Below, in pieces: positions 46,398 to 55,890 of a DNA stretch of 64,000 bases (the stretch's first letter is position 1; each line of letters begins with the position of its first letter). The stretch comes from Rothia sp. (in: high G+C Gram-positive bacteria) (lineage in GTDB: Bacteria; Actinomycetota; Actinomycetes; Actinomycetales; Micrococcaceae), in assembly GCA_030529845.1 (NCBI GenBank), contig JAUMWB010000004.1, forward strand, positions 233,619 to 297,618. The letters run 5' to 3'. A model generated the notes under the pieces. The model saw only the letters and a list, made by a program, of their open reading frames with translations, searched no databases and was not told the origin of the DNA. Both the position numbers and the translations under genes were made by a program.

Positions 46398-47080
46398 TAC
46401 GCACCTGCCTTTTCAGACTGAGCGACACGCAGGAAGCCGGGGATAACCTCGTCCTGGGGAAGACCACGGCGCGCAGCAACTGCTACGGGCTCTTCGAGCT
46501 GACGCAGTGCTTCAATGGTCGCGTGGACAATGTTGATCTGGTTCGATGAACCGAGTGACTTGGACAGAACATCGTGGATGCCTGCTGCCTCAAGTACGGC
46601 ACGAACGGGACCACCAGCGATAACACCGGTACCAGCGGTAGCGGGGCGGAGCATAACTACGCCTGCTGCTGCTTCACCCTGAACGCGGTGAGGAATGGTG
46701 CGGCCTTCAACGCGGGGTACGCGGAAGAAGTTCTTCTTTGCTTCTTCAACGCCCTTTGAGATAGCTGCGGGAACTTCCTTCGCCTTGCCGTAGCCAACGC
46801 CAACCATACCGTTACCGTCACCGACGACGACGAGTGCGGTGAAGCTAAAGCGACGACCACCCTTGACGACCTTGGAGACGCGGTTGATGGTGACAACGCG
46901 CTCGATGAACTTGTCCTTCTCTTCTTCGCGACCACGGTTGTTGCGGCGCTCACCGCGGTTGCCGCGGCGTTCGCCACGCTCGTTGCGGCGGGCTTCGCGC
47001 TTTTCGGAGGTTTCAGCGGTAGCTTCTGCGGTTGCTTCAGTCACCTGAGTTTCCTTTTCGTTTACAGTCTGCTCGCTCAT
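46397..47080 (-). CDS. rpsE: 30S ribosomal protein S5
   Basis: 227 residues, about 60 more than E. coli S5, because of an N-terminal extension (1-55) made first of Glu/Thr/Ala and then Arg/Glu/Asn repeats. The core begins [47 protein letters not shown], including the fidelity loop near the decoding site. The start overlaps the rplR stop, and its own stop overlaps the rpmD start. Confidence 0.98.
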   Translation of the reverse strand: MSEQTVNEKETQVTEATAEATAETSEKREARRNERGERRGNRGERRNNRGREEEKDKFIERVVTINRVSKVVKGGRRFSFTALVVVGDGNGMVGVGYGKAKEVPAAISKGVEEAKKNFFRVPRVEGRTIPHRVQGEAAAGVVMLRPATAGTGVIAGGPVRAVLEAAGIHDVLSKSLGSSNQINIVHATIEALRQLEEPVAVAARRGLPQDEVIPGFLRVAQSEKAGA

Positions 47081-47439
47081 TAGAGTGCCAGACCTCCTTC
47101 GCGTGCGCCTTCTGCAACTGCTGCGACACGGCCGTGGTACTTGTTACCACCGCGGTCGAAAACAACTGCTTCGATGCCTGCTGCCTTGGCACGCTCGGCG
47201 ACGAGTTCGCCGACACGCTTTGCCTTAGCGGTCTTGTCCAGCTCTGCTGCGCGCAGGTCTGCTTCCATGGTGGAAGCTGATGCCAGGGTCAGACCCTTGG
47301 TGTCATCGATGACCTGAACGAACATGTGACGAGCTGAGCGGGTGACAGACAGGCGGGGGCGTGCTGCGGTGCCTGAAACGTACTTGCGGACGCGTGCGTG
47401 ACGGCGTGCGCGCTGTGCTGACTTAGTCTTTACAGCCAT
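47080..47439 (-). CDS. rplR: 50S ribosomal protein L18
   Basis: 119 residues. [36 protein letters not shown] and the C-terminal [25 protein letters not shown] are the L18 motifs; it binds 5S rRNA. It follows rplF with a two-base gap, and its stop overlaps the rpsE ATG (TAATG). Confidence 0.98.
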   Translation of the reverse strand: MAVKTKSAQRARRHARVRKYVSGTAARPRLSVTRSARHMFVQVIDDTKGLTLASASTMEADLRAAELDKTAKAKRVGELVAERAKAAGIEAVVFDRGGNKYHGRVAAVAEGAREGGLAL

Positions 47440-47441
47440 TG

Positions 47442-47978
47442 TTACTTACCAGCCTTTCCGACCTTGCGACGGATCTGCTCGCCTTCGTAGCGAACGCCCT
47501 TGCCCTTGTAGGGATCGGGCTTGCGCAGACCGCGGATGTTAGCGGCTACCTGGCCTACCTGCTGCTTGCTGATACCGGAAACGGTCAGCTTGTTAGCGCC
47601 CTCAACAGCGAAGCTGATACCCTCGGGTGCTTCAATGATGATGGGGTGTGAGTAGCCAAGTGCGAACTCGAGGTCGGAACCCTTAGCGGTTACACGGTAA
47701 CCGGTACCAACGATTTCGAGCTTCTTGGAGTAGCCCTCGGTAACACCGATGATCATGTTCTGAATCAGGGTGCGGGTCAGGCCGTGCAGTGAACGTGATG
47801 AACGCTCATCGTTCGGGCGGGAAACGGTGACAACACCGTCTTCGAGTGCAACAGTGATAGGAGCAGCAACCTCGTGGGTCAGCTCGCCCTTTGCACCCTT
47901 AACAGCAACTACGTTGCCATCGATCTTTACCTCAACGCCGGCAGGAACCGAGATGGGGAGACGTCCAATACGTGACAT
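47442..47978 (-). CDS. rplF: 50S ribosomal protein L6
   Basis: 178 residues. Two similar alpha/beta halves; [20 protein letters not shown] begins the protein and the C-terminal [33 protein letters not shown] is highly conserved. L6 lies near the factor-binding site of the large subunit. A 24-base gap separates it from rpsH. Confidence 0.98.
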   Translation of the reverse strand: MSRIGRLPISVPAGVEVKIDGNVVAVKGAKGELTHEVAAPITVALEDGVVTVSRPNDERSSRSLHGLTRTLIQNMIIGVTEGYSKKLEIVGTGYRVTAKGSDLEFALGYSHPIIIEAPEGISFAVEGANKLTVSGISKQQVGQVAANIRGLRKPDPYKGKGVRYEGEQIRRKVGKAGK

Positions 47979-48002
47979 TCTTCTTCCTTTCTCTTCTACC
48001 GA

Positions 48003-48401
48003 CTACCAGATGTAAGCGACGACTTCGCCGCCAACACCCTTCTTCGCAGCCTGCTTGTCAGTGAGCAGACCTGAAGAGGTTGACAGGATTGCGATGCCGA
48101 GGCCACCGTGTACCTGGGGCAGGTTGGTGGACTTTGCGTATACACGCAGACCCGGCTTGGAAATGCGGCGAACGCCTACAATGGAGCGCTCACGTGAGGG
48201 GCCGAACTTCAGTTCGAGGGTGAGGGTCTTACCGACCTTTGCTTCCTCTTCCTTGAAGTCAGCGATGTAGCCTTCAGCCTTGAGGATCTCGGCGATGCGA
48301 GCCTTGAGCTTGGAGTAAGGCATTGACACGGTGTCGTGATGTGCTGAGTTTGCGTTGCGCAAACGGGTCAGCATATCTGCGACAGGATCTGTCATAGTCA
48401 T
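48003..48401 (-). CDS. rpsH: 30S ribosomal protein S8
   Basis: 132 residues. [31 protein letters not shown] and the C-terminal [33 protein letters not shown] are typical; S8 binds the central domain of 16S rRNA and represses the spc operon in E. coli. There are two nearby ATG codons; the first (48401) is used here, the second is two codons in. rpsN, normally between rplE and rpsH, is missing: only 69 bases separate them. Confidence 0.97.
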   Translation of the reverse strand: MTMTDPVADMLTRLRNANSAHHDTVSMPYSKLKARIAEILKAEGYIADFKEEEAKVGKTLTLELKFGPSRERSIVGVRRISKPGLRVYAKSTNLPQVHGGLGIAILSTSSGLLTDKQAAKKGVGGEVVAYIW

Positions 48402-48470
48402 GGTGGGCTGAGCCCTTCCTCGTTATGGTTTCCTCACCGTAGATTTCGGTGCGGACCTATAACGTAGTCG

Positions 48471-49031
48471 TTACTGGGTCTTGAACGGGAAGCCGAGTGC
48501 CTTCAGAAGCGCACGGCCTTCATCGTCGGTCTTTGCGGTGGTTACTACGGTGATGTCCATACCACGTACGCGATCGATGGAGTCCTGATCGATTTCGTGG
48601 AACATAGACTGTTCGGTCAGACCAAAGGTGTAGTTACCGTTACCGTCGAACTGGCGGTCCGAGAGGCCGCGGAAGTCGCGGATTCGGGGAAGTGCCAGGG
48701 TGACGAGGCGGTCGAGGAATTCCCACATGCGATCGCCACGGAGGGTGACGTGTGCGCCGATGGGCTGACCTTCACGCAGCTTGAACTGTGCGATGGACTT
48801 CTTCGCGCGGGTAACGAGCGGCTTCTGACCGGTGATAGCGGTAAGGTCGCGGATAGCACCGTCCATGAGCTTCGCGTCCTTAGCAGCTTCACCAACACCC
48901 ATGTTAACGACGACCTTTACGATCTTCGGTGCCTGCATGACGTTCTCGTACTTGAACTCTTCCTGCAGGGCGGGGGTGACTACTTCGTTGAACTTAGTCT
49001 TGAAACGAGGGGTAATCTTTGCTTCGGTCAT
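48471..49031 (-). CDS. rplE: 50S ribosomal protein L5
   Basis: 186 residues. [57 protein letters not shown]-type core and [16 protein letters not shown] identify L5, which binds 5S rRNA and touches P-site tRNA. The ATG overlaps the rplX stop (TAATG). Confidence 0.98.
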   Translation of the reverse strand: MTEAKITPRFKTKFNEVVTPALQEEFKYENVMQAPKIVKVVVNMGVGEAAKDAKLMDGAIRDLTAITGQKPLVTRAKKSIAQFKLREGQPIGAHVTLRGDRMWEFLDRLVTLALPRIRDFRGLSDRQFDGNGNYTFGLTEQSMFHEIDQDSIDRVRGMDITVVTTAKTDDEGRALLKALGFPFKTQ

Positions 49032-49366
49032 TAGATGTCCTTACCCGAGCTCTTGGCAACGCGAACGCGAACAGTGCGTTCCTTGCCATTGCGCTCTACG
49101 GTCTCGAGGCGGTAACCAACGCGGGTCGGCTTCTTGGTCTCGGGATCAACGATTGCAACGTTTGAAACGTGAATCGGTGCCTCAACCTTTTCGATGCCGC
49201 CGGCTTCGCCGGTCATGGGGTTAGCCTTGTTGTGCTTGGTGACGATCTTGACGCCTTCTACCAGCACGCGCTCGGTCTTGGGGAATACCTTCAGAACCTT
49301 GCCCTGCTTACCCTTATCTGCACCTGAAATAACCTGTACCAGGTCGCCAGACTTGATCTTAGCCAT
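49031..49366 (-). CDS. rplX: 50S ribosomal protein L24
   Basis: 111 residues. [45 protein letters not shown] is the KOW-domain core of L24, an assembly initiator of the large subunit. It lies three bases after rplN and overlaps rplE by one base. Confidence 0.98.
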   Translation of the reverse strand: MAKIKSGDLVQVISGADKGKQGKVLKVFPKTERVLVEGVKIVTKHNKANPMTGEAGGIEKVEAPIHVSNVAIVDPETKKPTRVGYRLETVERNGKERTVRVRVAKSSGKDI

Positions 49367-49369
49367 GAG

Positions 49370-49741
49370 TTAGAGCACCTCCGGAGCAAGTGAAATGATC
49401 TTCATGAACTTCTTGTCGCGCAGTTCGCGGCCAACAGGTCCGAAGATACGGGTGCCACGGGGGTCACCATCGGTGTTCTTGAGAATTACTGCTGAATTCT
49501 CATCGAACTTGATGTAGGAGCCGTCGGGACGACGAACTTCCTTCTTGGTGCGGACGACTACTGCCTTAACAACGTCGCCCTTCTTTACGGTACCGCCGGG
49601 GATTGCGTCCTTGACGGTTGCGACGATGATGTCGCCAATGCCTGCGTAACGACGCTTTGAGCCACCGAGAACACGGATGGTCAGGATTTCCTTCGCACCG
49701 GTGTTGTCAGCAACCTTGAGTCGTGACTCCTGCTGAATCAT
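49370..49741 (-). CDS. rplN: 50S ribosomal protein L14
   Basis: 123 residues from the ATG at 49741 ([18 protein letters not shown]), which has AGGAG upstream; the frame is open back to 49804 but that part is leader. [32 protein letters not shown] and [23 protein letters not shown] are L14 signatures. First gene of the spc operon, separated from rpsQ by 407 bases with a strong terminator. Confidence 0.98.
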   Translation of the reverse strand: MIQQESRLKVADNTGAKEILTIRVLGGSKRRYAGIGDIIVATVKDAIPGGTVKKGDVVKAVVVRTKKEVRRPDGSYIKFDENSAVILKNTDGDPRGTRIFGPVGRELRDKKFMKIISLAPEVL

Positions 49742-50148
49742 ATTTCTCCTGTCGTCTCGCCGGTTCCGACACACGGTATCTTGTGAGCCAGCCTTGCGGA
49801 ACATTTCTACGGGATGTTGACGCGCCGGTCTCTTTCAGCTCTCAAGGGAAATGAAGAGTTGGCGGACACGCCTGGGCCCCTATCATGCCGACGAACATCT
49901 AGACCCGCGTGAGCGGGCGAACCCCGCACTATGAGCGGCATTATGCTGTGGCACGAAAAGAACCGTGGTTGTGTGGGTATAGAGAACCACACAGAATGAA
50001 AACTTTACCATAGCAGGCGTAACTTACCTAGAGAGATGCGCCACTCTTGCCCCGTGAGCTAGCACCCTTAAAGATAGAAAACTCCCCTTCCCCTCGGTGC
50101 GAGGGGAAGGGGAGTTTAGCTAGCTCGTAGCTTTAGTAAACGCAGTGT
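49742..50148. other. Intergenic region between rpsQ and rplN (spc operon leader)
   Basis: 407 bases with no gene. It contains the rpsQ terminator (50079-50117), presumably the spc promoter, and a leader with small hairpins: TGTGTGG/CCACACA (49970-49976 with 49987-49993) and CCCGC/GCGGG near 49900-49916. I could not pick a convincing -35/-10 pair. Confidence 0.6.
50079..50117 (-). terminator. Terminator after rpsQ (end of S10 operon)
   Basis: Perfect 18-base arms (50079-50096, 50100-50117) with a three-base GTG loop, 31 bases past the rpsQ stop. It marks the S10/spc boundary. Confidence 0.9.
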
Positions 50149-50421
50149 TTACTTAGCCTTTTCGAGGATCTCGACGATGCGCCAGCGCTTTGAAGCGGAG
50201 AGCGGACGAGTCTCGGCCAGGAGAACGAGGTCACCGATACCAGCAGCGTTCTGCTCGTCGTGTGCCTTGATCTTGGAGCTACGGCGCATAACCTTGCCGT
50301 ACAGGGCGTGCTTTACGCGGTCCTCGACCTCAACGACTACGGTCTTGTCCATCTTGTCGGACACTACGTAGCCGCGGCGAGTCTTGCGGTAGCCGCGCTC
50401 TTCAGTCTTTACTTCACTCAT
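50149..50421 (-). CDS. rpsQ: 30S ribosomal protein S17
   Basis: 90 residues. [41 protein letters not shown] and [22 protein letters not shown] cover the OB-fold of S17, which binds the 5' domain of 16S rRNA. Five bases after rpmC; last gene of the S10 operon. Confidence 0.97.
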   Translation of the reverse strand: MSEVKTEERGYRKTRRGYVVSDKMDKTVVVEVEDRVKHALYGKVMRRSSKIKAHDEQNAAGIGDLVLLAETRPLSASKRWRIVEILEKAK

Positions 50422-50426
50422 GTGAT

Positions 50427-50660
50427 TTAACCTTCGGTTGCGGGACGAATACCGAGCTCGCGTTCACGCAGCACGGTGTAAATACGTGCAATGTCGCGCT
50501 TGACCGAGCGGATACGACCGGGATTTTCAAGCTGACCGGTGGCTGCCTGGAAACGGAGGTTGAACAGCTCCTCCTTCGACTCACGCAGCTTCTCTACCAG
50601 ATTCTCATTGGAGAGCTCTGCCAGCTTGTCGATGCTCAGATCCTTTGATCCAACTGCCAT
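50427..50660 (-). CDS. rpmC: 50S ribosomal protein L29
   Basis: 77 residues. [53 protein letters not shown] is the whole two-helix L29 fold, near the nascent chain exit. Two bases after rplP; a short N-terminal and C-terminal tail flank the core. Confidence 0.97.
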   Translation of the reverse strand: MAVGSKDLSIDKLAELSNENLVEKLRESKEELFNLRFQAATGQLENPGRIRSVKRDIARIYTVLRERELGIRPATEG

Positions 50661-50662
50661 TT

Positions 50663-51079
50663 CTATTCACCACCTTCGCGACGCACAACGCGTGCCTTCA
50701 TCGGGAGCTTGTGGATTGCGAGGCGCATAGCTTCACGAGCCACTTCTTCGGATACGCCGGAGAGTTCAAACATGACTCGACCGGGCTTGACGTTTGCGAC
50801 CCACCATTCGGGTGAACCCTTACCGGAACCCATACGGGTTTCAGCAGGCTTCTTGGTCAGCGGACGGTCGGGATAAATGTTGATCCAAACCTTACCGCCA
50901 CGCTTGATGTGGCGGGTCATTGCAATACGTGCAGCTTCAATCTGGCGGTTGGTGACGTATGCGGGAGTCAGGGCCTGGATGCCCCACTCGCCGAACGCTA
51001 CCTCGGTGCCACCCTTAGCCATACCTGAACGCTTGGGGTGATGCTGCTTGCGGTACTTTACTCGACGGGGAATTAGCAT
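50663..51079 (-). CDS. rplP: 50S ribosomal protein L16
   Basis: 138 residues. [19 protein letters not shown] begins the protein; [37 protein letters not shown] is the conserved core, close to the A-site and peptidyl transferase region. Its ATG directly follows the rpsC stop with no gap. Confidence 0.98.
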   Translation of the reverse strand: MLIPRRVKYRKQHHPKRSGMAKGGTEVAFGEWGIQALTPAYVTNRQIEAARIAMTRHIKRGGKVWINIYPDRPLTKKPAETRMGSGKGSPEWWVANVKPGRVMFELSGVSEEVAREAMRLAIHKLPMKARVVRREGGE

Positions 51080-51877
51080 TTATGCCTCACCGTTTTCTGC
51101 AGTCTTAGCCTCAGCGGGTGCTGAAGCGTTGTCGGAACGACGTTCACGGCGGGGACCACGGCCACCTGCGCGACGACGGTCGCCACCGCGGCCGTTGCCA
51201 CGACGGTTACCGGCGGCCTGCTGTGCAGCAAGCTCGTTGTCGGTGAGGTCACCCTTGTAGATCCAAACCTTGACGCCGATGCGGCCGAAGGTGGTCTTTG
51301 CTTCGAAGAAGCCGTAGTCGATGTTCGCACGCAGGGTGTGCAGGGGCACACGGCCTTCGCGGTAGAACTCGGAACGTGACATTTCAGCGCCACCCAGACG
51401 GCCGGAGCACTGGATACGGATACCCTTGGCGCCTGCACGCTGTGCGGACTGGATTGCCTTCTTCATGGCGCGGCGGAAAGCAACGCGTGAAGCGAGCTGT
51501 TCTGCGATGCCCTGAGCAACCAGCTGAGCTGACAGATCGGGGTTTGCAACCTCGAGGATGTTCAGCTGAATCTGCTTGCCGGTCAGCTTCTCGAGCTCAC
51601 CGCGGATGCGGTCAGCTTCGGTGCCGCGGCGGCCGATAACGATACCGGGACGTGCGGTGTGGATGTCCACACGGACGCGGTCACGGGTACGCTCGATTTC
51701 GACCTTGGCGATGCCAGCGCGCTCCATGCCCTTGGACAGGAGTTCGCGGATCTTTACATCTTCACGAACGAAGTCTGCGTAGCGTTCGCCTTCCTTGTTG
51801 GAGTCAGCGAACCACTTTGAGACGTGGTTGGTGGTGATGCCAAGTCGGAAACCGTTGGGGTTAATTTTCTGACCCAT
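51080..51877 (-). CDS. rpsC: 30S ribosomal protein S3
   Basis: 265 residues. [25 protein letters not shown] and the KH domain ([34 protein letters not shown], with the GxxG loop) identify S3, which helps form the mRNA entry helicase site. A C-terminal tail of about 50 residues, rich in Gly/Arg and then Ala/Glu, extends past the core. Directly abuts rplV and rplP. Confidence 0.98.
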   Translation of the reverse strand: MGQKINPNGFRLGITTNHVSKWFADSNKEGERYADFVREDVKIRELLSKGMERAGIAKVEIERTRDRVRVDIHTARPGIVIGRRGTEADRIRGELEKLTGKQIQLNILEVANPDLSAQLVAQGIAEQLASRVAFRRAMKKAIQSAQRAGAKGIRIQCSGRLGGAEMSRSEFYREGRVPLHTLRANIDYGFFEAKTTFGRIGVKVWIYKGDLTDNELAAQQAAGNRRGNGRGGDRRRAGGRGPRRERRSDNASAPAEAKTAENGEA

Positions 51878-52243
51878 TTAGCGGCCCTCCTCCTTCTCCG
51901 GGGTAGCGACTACCACGGTGATGTGGCTGGTGCGCTTGTTGATGCGGAACGCACGGCCCTGGGCACGAGGCTGGAATCGCTTCATGGTGGGACCTTCGTT
52001 CGCGTATGCTTCGCTGATGAACAGCTCTTCTTCCTTGAAGGGGACGCCCTGCTGGGCGGCCTTCTGGCGAGCGTTTGCAACAGCTGATGCAACGATCTTG
52101 TATACCGGTTCTGATGCGCCCTGAGGAGCGAACTTCAGAATCGCCAGAGCCTCTTCCGCCTGCTTACCACGGATAAGGTTGATGACGCGGCGTGCCTTCA
52201 TAGGCGTAACGCGTACGTAAGACGCAGTTGCCTTGGCTTCCAT
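51878..52243 (-). CDS. rplV: 50S ribosomal protein L22
   Basis: 121 residues. [34 protein letters not shown] and the extended loop region [38 protein letters not shown], which lines the exit tunnel, are present. It abuts rpsC and follows rpsS by 65 bases. Confidence 0.98.
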   Translation of the reverse strand: MEAKATASYVRVTPMKARRVINLIRGKQAEEALAILKFAPQGASEPVYKIVASAVANARQKAAQQGVPFKEEELFISEAYANEGPTMKRFQPRAQGRAFRINKRTSHITVVVATPEKEEGR

Positions 52244-52308
52244 TGCCTATCTCTCTTTCGTCTATTGCCGAAAGGAAAACGTTTCTAAGGTACGGGGTGA
52301 ACCGTAGC

Positions 52309-52590
52309 TTAGCGACGCTTACCCTTGCGGTCGTCCTTAACGTGGCCACGGAAAGTACGGGTGGGCGCAAACTCGCCGAGCTTGTGACCAACCATGGACT
52401 CAGTGATGAACACGGGTACGTGCTTGCGTCCGTCGTGCACTGCGATGGTGTGACCGAGCATGTCGGGGATAATCATCGAGCGGCGGGACCAAGTCTTGAT
52501 AACGTTCTTGGTGCCCTTCTCGTTCTGAGCTGCAACCTTTACAAAAAGGTGCTGATCAACGAAAGGGCCCTTCTTCAAACTACGAGGCAT
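52309..52590 (-). CDS. rpsS: 30S ribosomal protein S19
   Basis: 93 residues. [66 protein letters not shown] are the S19 core in the head of the small subunit. Twelve bases after rplB. Confidence 0.98.
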   Translation of the reverse strand: MPRSLKKGPFVDQHLFVKVAAQNEKGTKNVIKTWSRRSMIIPDMLGHTIAVHDGRKHVPVFITESMVGHKLGEFAPTRTFRGHVKDDRKGKRR

Positions 52591-52602
52591 GTTTCAGGCT
52601 CC

Positions 52603-53439
52603 TTAGCGCTTCTTGCCAGTACGACGGCGACGAACAATGAGCTTGTCGCTTTCCTTGTTGGGGCGACGGGTGCGACCCTCGGGCTTACCGTTGGGGTTAA
52701 CCGGGTGACGGCCACCTGAGGTCTTACCTTCACCACCACCGTGGGGGTGGTCAACGGGGTTCATGACGACACCGCGGACGGTCGGGCGGATGCCCTTCCA
52801 GCGGTTACGGCCGGCCTTACCCCAGTTGATGTTGGACTGCTCAGCGTTACCGACAGAACCAACGGTTGCGCGGCAGCGGACGTCCACGTTGCGGATTTCG
52901 CCGGAGGGCAGACGCAGCTGGGCGTACTTGCCTTCCTTAGCGACCAGCTGGATGGATGCGCCAGCAGAGCGGCCCATCTTGGCGCCGCCACCGGGGCGGA
53001 GCTCAACAGCGTGAATCACGGTACCAACGGGGATGTTGCGCAGGGGCAGGTTGTTGCCGGGCTTGATGTCGGCGGAGGGACCTGACTCTACGATGTCGCC
53101 CTGAGCGAGCTTGTTGGGGGCGATGATGTAACGCTTGGTGCCATCAACGTAGTGGAGCAGAGCGATGCGGGCGGTACGGTTGGGATCGTACTCGATGTGT
53201 GCAACGCGTGCGTCAACGCCGTCCTTGTCGTGACGACGGAAGTCGATCAGACGGTACTGGCGCTTGTGGCCACCACCCTTGTGACGGGTAGTGATGCGAC
53301 CGGTGTTGTTACGGCCGCCCTTCTTGGGGAGCGGACGAACCAGGGACTTTTCCGGGGTTGAGCGAGTGATTTCTGCGAAATCTGAGACGCTCGAGCCGCG
53401 GCGACCCGGGGTCGTCGGCTTGTGCTTACGAATACCCAT
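52603..53439 (-). CDS. rplB: 50S ribosomal protein L2
   Basis: 278 residues. [22 protein letters not shown] in the N-terminal half, and in the C-terminal half [27 protein letters not shown] with the conserved His at the peptidyl transferase and bridge region. GGAAAG site before the ATG. It follows rplW by 39 bases. Confidence 0.98.
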   Translation of the reverse strand: MGIRKHKPTTPGRRGSSVSDFAEITRSTPEKSLVRPLPKKGGRNNTGRITTRHKGGGHKRQYRLIDFRRHDKDGVDARVAHIEYDPNRTARIALLHYVDGTKRYIIAPNKLAQGDIVESGPSADIKPGNNLPLRNIPVGTVIHAVELRPGGGAKMGRSAGASIQLVAKEGKYAQLRLPSGEIRNVDVRCRATVGSVGNAEQSNINWGKAGRNRWKGIRPTVRGVVMNPVDHPHGGGEGKTSGGRHPVNPNGKPEGRTRRPNKESDKLIVRRRRTGKKR

Positions 53440-53478
53440 TTAGATATTTCTTTCCTTCGCTAAAGTGGTCTCCGGTGC

Positions 53479-53790
53479 TTATGCAGCCGGACCGCCGAAG
53501 AGGTCGATTGAACCTTCCTTGAGGGTTACAATCGCACGCTTGGTGTTCTTACGAGCACCCCAACCGAAACGGGTGCGCTTGCGCTTGCCCTGACGGTTAG
53601 CGGTGTTGATGGAAGCAACCTTGACATCGAAGATAGTCTCGATGGCCTGCTTGATTTCCAGCTTGTTGGAGCGGGGGTCTACGAGGAAGGTGTACTTACC
53701 TTCGTCGAGCTGACCGTAGCTCTTTTCCGACACGACGGGAGCGATGATCACGTCGCGGGGATCCTTGAAAGTTGAGGTGGTAACAGACAT
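53479..53790 (-). CDS. rplW: 50S ribosomal protein L23
   Basis: 103 residues. [49 protein letters not shown] is the L23 core; it lies at the tunnel exit and docks trigger factor and SRP. The ATG overlaps the rplD stop (TAATG). Confidence 0.98.
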   Translation of the reverse strand: MSVTTSTFKDPRDVIIAPVVSEKSYGQLDEGKYTFLVDPRSNKLEIKQAIETIFDVKVASINTANRQGKRKRTRFGWGARKNTKRAIVTLKEGSIDLFGGPAA

Positions 53791-54413
53791 TACTTAGCAG
53801 CCTCTTTCTTAGCCTTGGAAGCAACTGCGACGAATACGTCGTAGGCATCCTTGGTGAAGATGACGTCGTCTGAGATCAGAACATCGTAGGTGTTCAGCTG
53901 ATCTGCGTAGATGACGTGAACGTTCTCAAGGTTGCGTGCTGACAGTGCTACCAGGTTGTCCTTGCGGTCGATGACAACCAGTGCGTTCTTGCGGCTGGTG
54001 ATCTCTGCGATTGCTGCCTTAGCTGCCTTGGTGGAGGGCTTGGTGCCTTCTACCAGAGCTTCAACAACGTGAACGCGGTCGTGACGAGCGCGATCTGAGA
54101 GAGCGCCGCGCAGTGCAGCTGCAATCATCTTCTTGGGGGTACGCTGTGCGTAGCTACGCGGGGTCGGGCCGTGTACGATGCCACCACCGGTCATGTGGGG
54201 TGCACGGATTGAGCCCTGACGTGCGCGGCCGGTGCCCTTCTGCTTGAAAGGCTTACGACCTGCGCCGGAAACTTCGCCGCGGTTCTTGGTCTTGTGGGTA
54301 CCCTGGCGTGCTGCTGCGAGCTGGGCTACTACTACCTGGTGAAGCAGGGGAATAGAGGCCTGAGCGTCGAAGATGTCAGCGGGCAGGTCTACCTTTACGG
54401 TCTTGACAGCCAT
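53790..54413 (-). CDS. rplD: 50S ribosomal protein L4
   Basis: 207 residues. [42 protein letters not shown] is the long loop that reaches the exit tunnel. In E. coli L4 also represses the S10 operon; whether that holds here is unknown. Six bases after rplC. Confidence 0.98.
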   Translation of the reverse strand: MAVKTVKVDLPADIFDAQASIPLLHQVVVAQLAAARQGTHKTKNRGEVSGAGRKPFKQKGTGRARQGSIRAPHMTGGGIVHGPTPRSYAQRTPKKMIAAALRGALSDRARHDRVHVVEALVEGTKPSTKAAKAAIAEITSRKNALVVIDRKDNLVALSARNLENVHVIYADQLNTYDVLISDDVIFTKDAYDVFVAVASKAKKEAAK

Positions 54414-54419
54414 GGTTTA

Positions 54420-55076
54420 TTAGGCTCCCTTCACAGCGGTGCGAACCAGAACAACGCCGCCCTTAGGACCGGGGATAGCACCCTTGATCAGAAGAACGTT
54501 GTTTTCGGCGTCTACACCCTGAATAGTGAGGTTCATGGTGGTGTGGCGTGCAGCGCCCATACGGCCTGCCATGCGCATACCCTTGAAAACGCGTGCGGGG
54601 TATGATGCGCCACCGATTGAGCCGGGCTTACGGTGGTTCTTGTGGGCACCGTGTGATGCACCTACACCTGCGAAGCCGTGACGCTTCATAACACCGGCGA
54701 AGCCCTTACCCTTGGTCTTGCCAACTACGTCGACCTTCTGGCCAGCTTCGAAGAGCTCAACGGTCAGTTCCTGACCGAGTGAGTATTCAGCGGCATCTGA
54801 GGTACGCAGTTCAACGAGGTGACGGCGAGGAGTTACGCCTGCCTTCTCGAAGTGACCGGCGAGGGGCTTGGTTACCTTGCGAGCTTCGATTGCACCGAAA
54901 CCGATCTGGATAGCTTCGTAGCCATCGGTCTCAGCGTTGCGCAGCTGGGTAATAACATTGGAATCGGCCTTGACGACAGTAACGGGCACGAACTTGCCGT
55001 TTTCGTCCCAGACCTGGGTCATGCCAAGCTTGGTGCCCAGCAGGCCCTTAACCTGGCGCTCGAACTTGTTAGTCAT
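54420..55076 (-). CDS. rplC: 50S ribosomal protein L3
   Basis: 218 residues. [26 protein letters not shown] at the start and [33 protein letters not shown], the extension near the peptidyl transferase centre, are L3 signatures. Fourteen bases after rpsJ. Confidence 0.98.
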   Translation of the reverse strand: MTNKFERQVKGLLGTKLGMTQVWDENGKFVPVTVVKADSNVITQLRNAETDGYEAIQIGFGAIEARKVTKPLAGHFEKAGVTPRRHLVELRTSDAAEYSLGQELTVELFEAGQKVDVVGKTKGKGFAGVMKRHGFAGVGASHGAHKNHRKPGSIGGASYPARVFKGMRMAGRMGAARHTTMNLTIQGVDAENNVLLIKGAIPGPKGGVVLVRTAVKGA

Positions 55077-55090
55077 TTAGATGCGATCCT

Positions 55091-55399
55091 CTACAGCTTG
55101 ATTTCGATGTTTACGTCTGCCGGAAGGTCAAGACGCATGAGGGCATCAACAGCCTTGGGGGTCGGATCAACGACGTCGATCAGACGCTTGTGCGTGCGCA
55201 TTTCGAAGTGCTCGCGGCTGTCCTTGTACTTGTGAGGCGAACGGATAACACAGTAAACGTTCTTTTCGGTGGGCAGCGGCACGGGGCCTACTACCGTCGC
55301 GCCTGCACGCGTAACTGTCTCAACGATTTTCCGAGCTGAAGAATCAATGACCTCGTGGTCGTATGACTTCAGACGGATGCGGATTTTCTGTCCCGCCAT
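55091..55399 (-). CDS. rpsJ: 30S ribosomal protein S10
   Basis: 102 residues. [74 protein letters not shown] covers the normal S10. First gene of the S10 operon; besides its ribosomal role it serves in NusB-S10 antitermination. AAAGAGAG lies upstream of the ATG. Confidence 0.98.
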   Translation of the reverse strand: MAGQKIRIRLKSYDHEVIDSSARKIVETVTRAGATVVGPVPLPTEKNVYCVIRSPHKYKDSREHFEMRTHKRLIDVVDPTPKAVDALMRLDLPADVNIEIKL

Positions 55400-55890
55400 C
55401 TGTCGGACTCTCTTTCTTGTCTACTTCCCTGTAACGGAGCGGTTGCTCCTTTATCTGGCGCTTGAGGTAAAGAGATGATTCTTCGTCTCTTTCGCGCCAC
55501 CTCTGCGTAGGCTGAATCCGACGTTTGCCGGGTTCCTCACCCTACCGAGGCACCGACCCCCGAACTCGGGCGTGTCGCTTTTTTGCCAGGGCAAAAAGGA
55601 GCGCACTTTTCCCTCGAACTGATCGATTGGGTCATATTTGGGCTTACCTTCACCCAATTCGAGAAGGAATCAGGGCTACTTTCACGGGGTAAGCGCTTGA
55701 ACAACGTTATCCATCTTGCCAGAGTCCAGGCTTCCCCGCAAGGTTTTTCTGCGTGAAGTGCCCAGCCCCACATTCAGCCCGCTTTTCCTTTCATCTTCTA
55801 CTCAACCACGGGCGTCCGCGCACTGAATAGAAGAGGGAAGAAGCCTGTCATATACCGAGCAATAGTGCGCGTCCTCACTAGGATAAAGCT
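55400..55890. other. Divergent intergenic region upstream of the S10 operon
   Basis: 491 bases without a convincing gene. It must contain the S10 operon promoter and leader, and the promoter of the divergent membrane protein gene. Visible: an 18-base palindrome (55580-55597), and an inverted pair ATTGGGT/ACCCAAT (55626-55632 and 55652-55658). Short frames here show no recognisable product. Confidence 0.6.
55580..55597. promoter_or_regulatory. 18-base AT/GC palindrome upstream of the S10 operon
   Basis: TTTTTGCC, two bases, GGCAAAAA: perfect eight-base arms with a two-base centre, too short a loop for an RNA hairpin, so more like a dimeric regulator site. It lies about 180 bases upstream of rpsJ and 290 upstream of the membrane protein gene. 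Confidence 0.4.

Noticed and set aside
55451-55773. Two short minus-strand frames upstream of rpsJ
   Set aside because: No recognisable product, no ribosome site and atypical composition; more likely operon leader.
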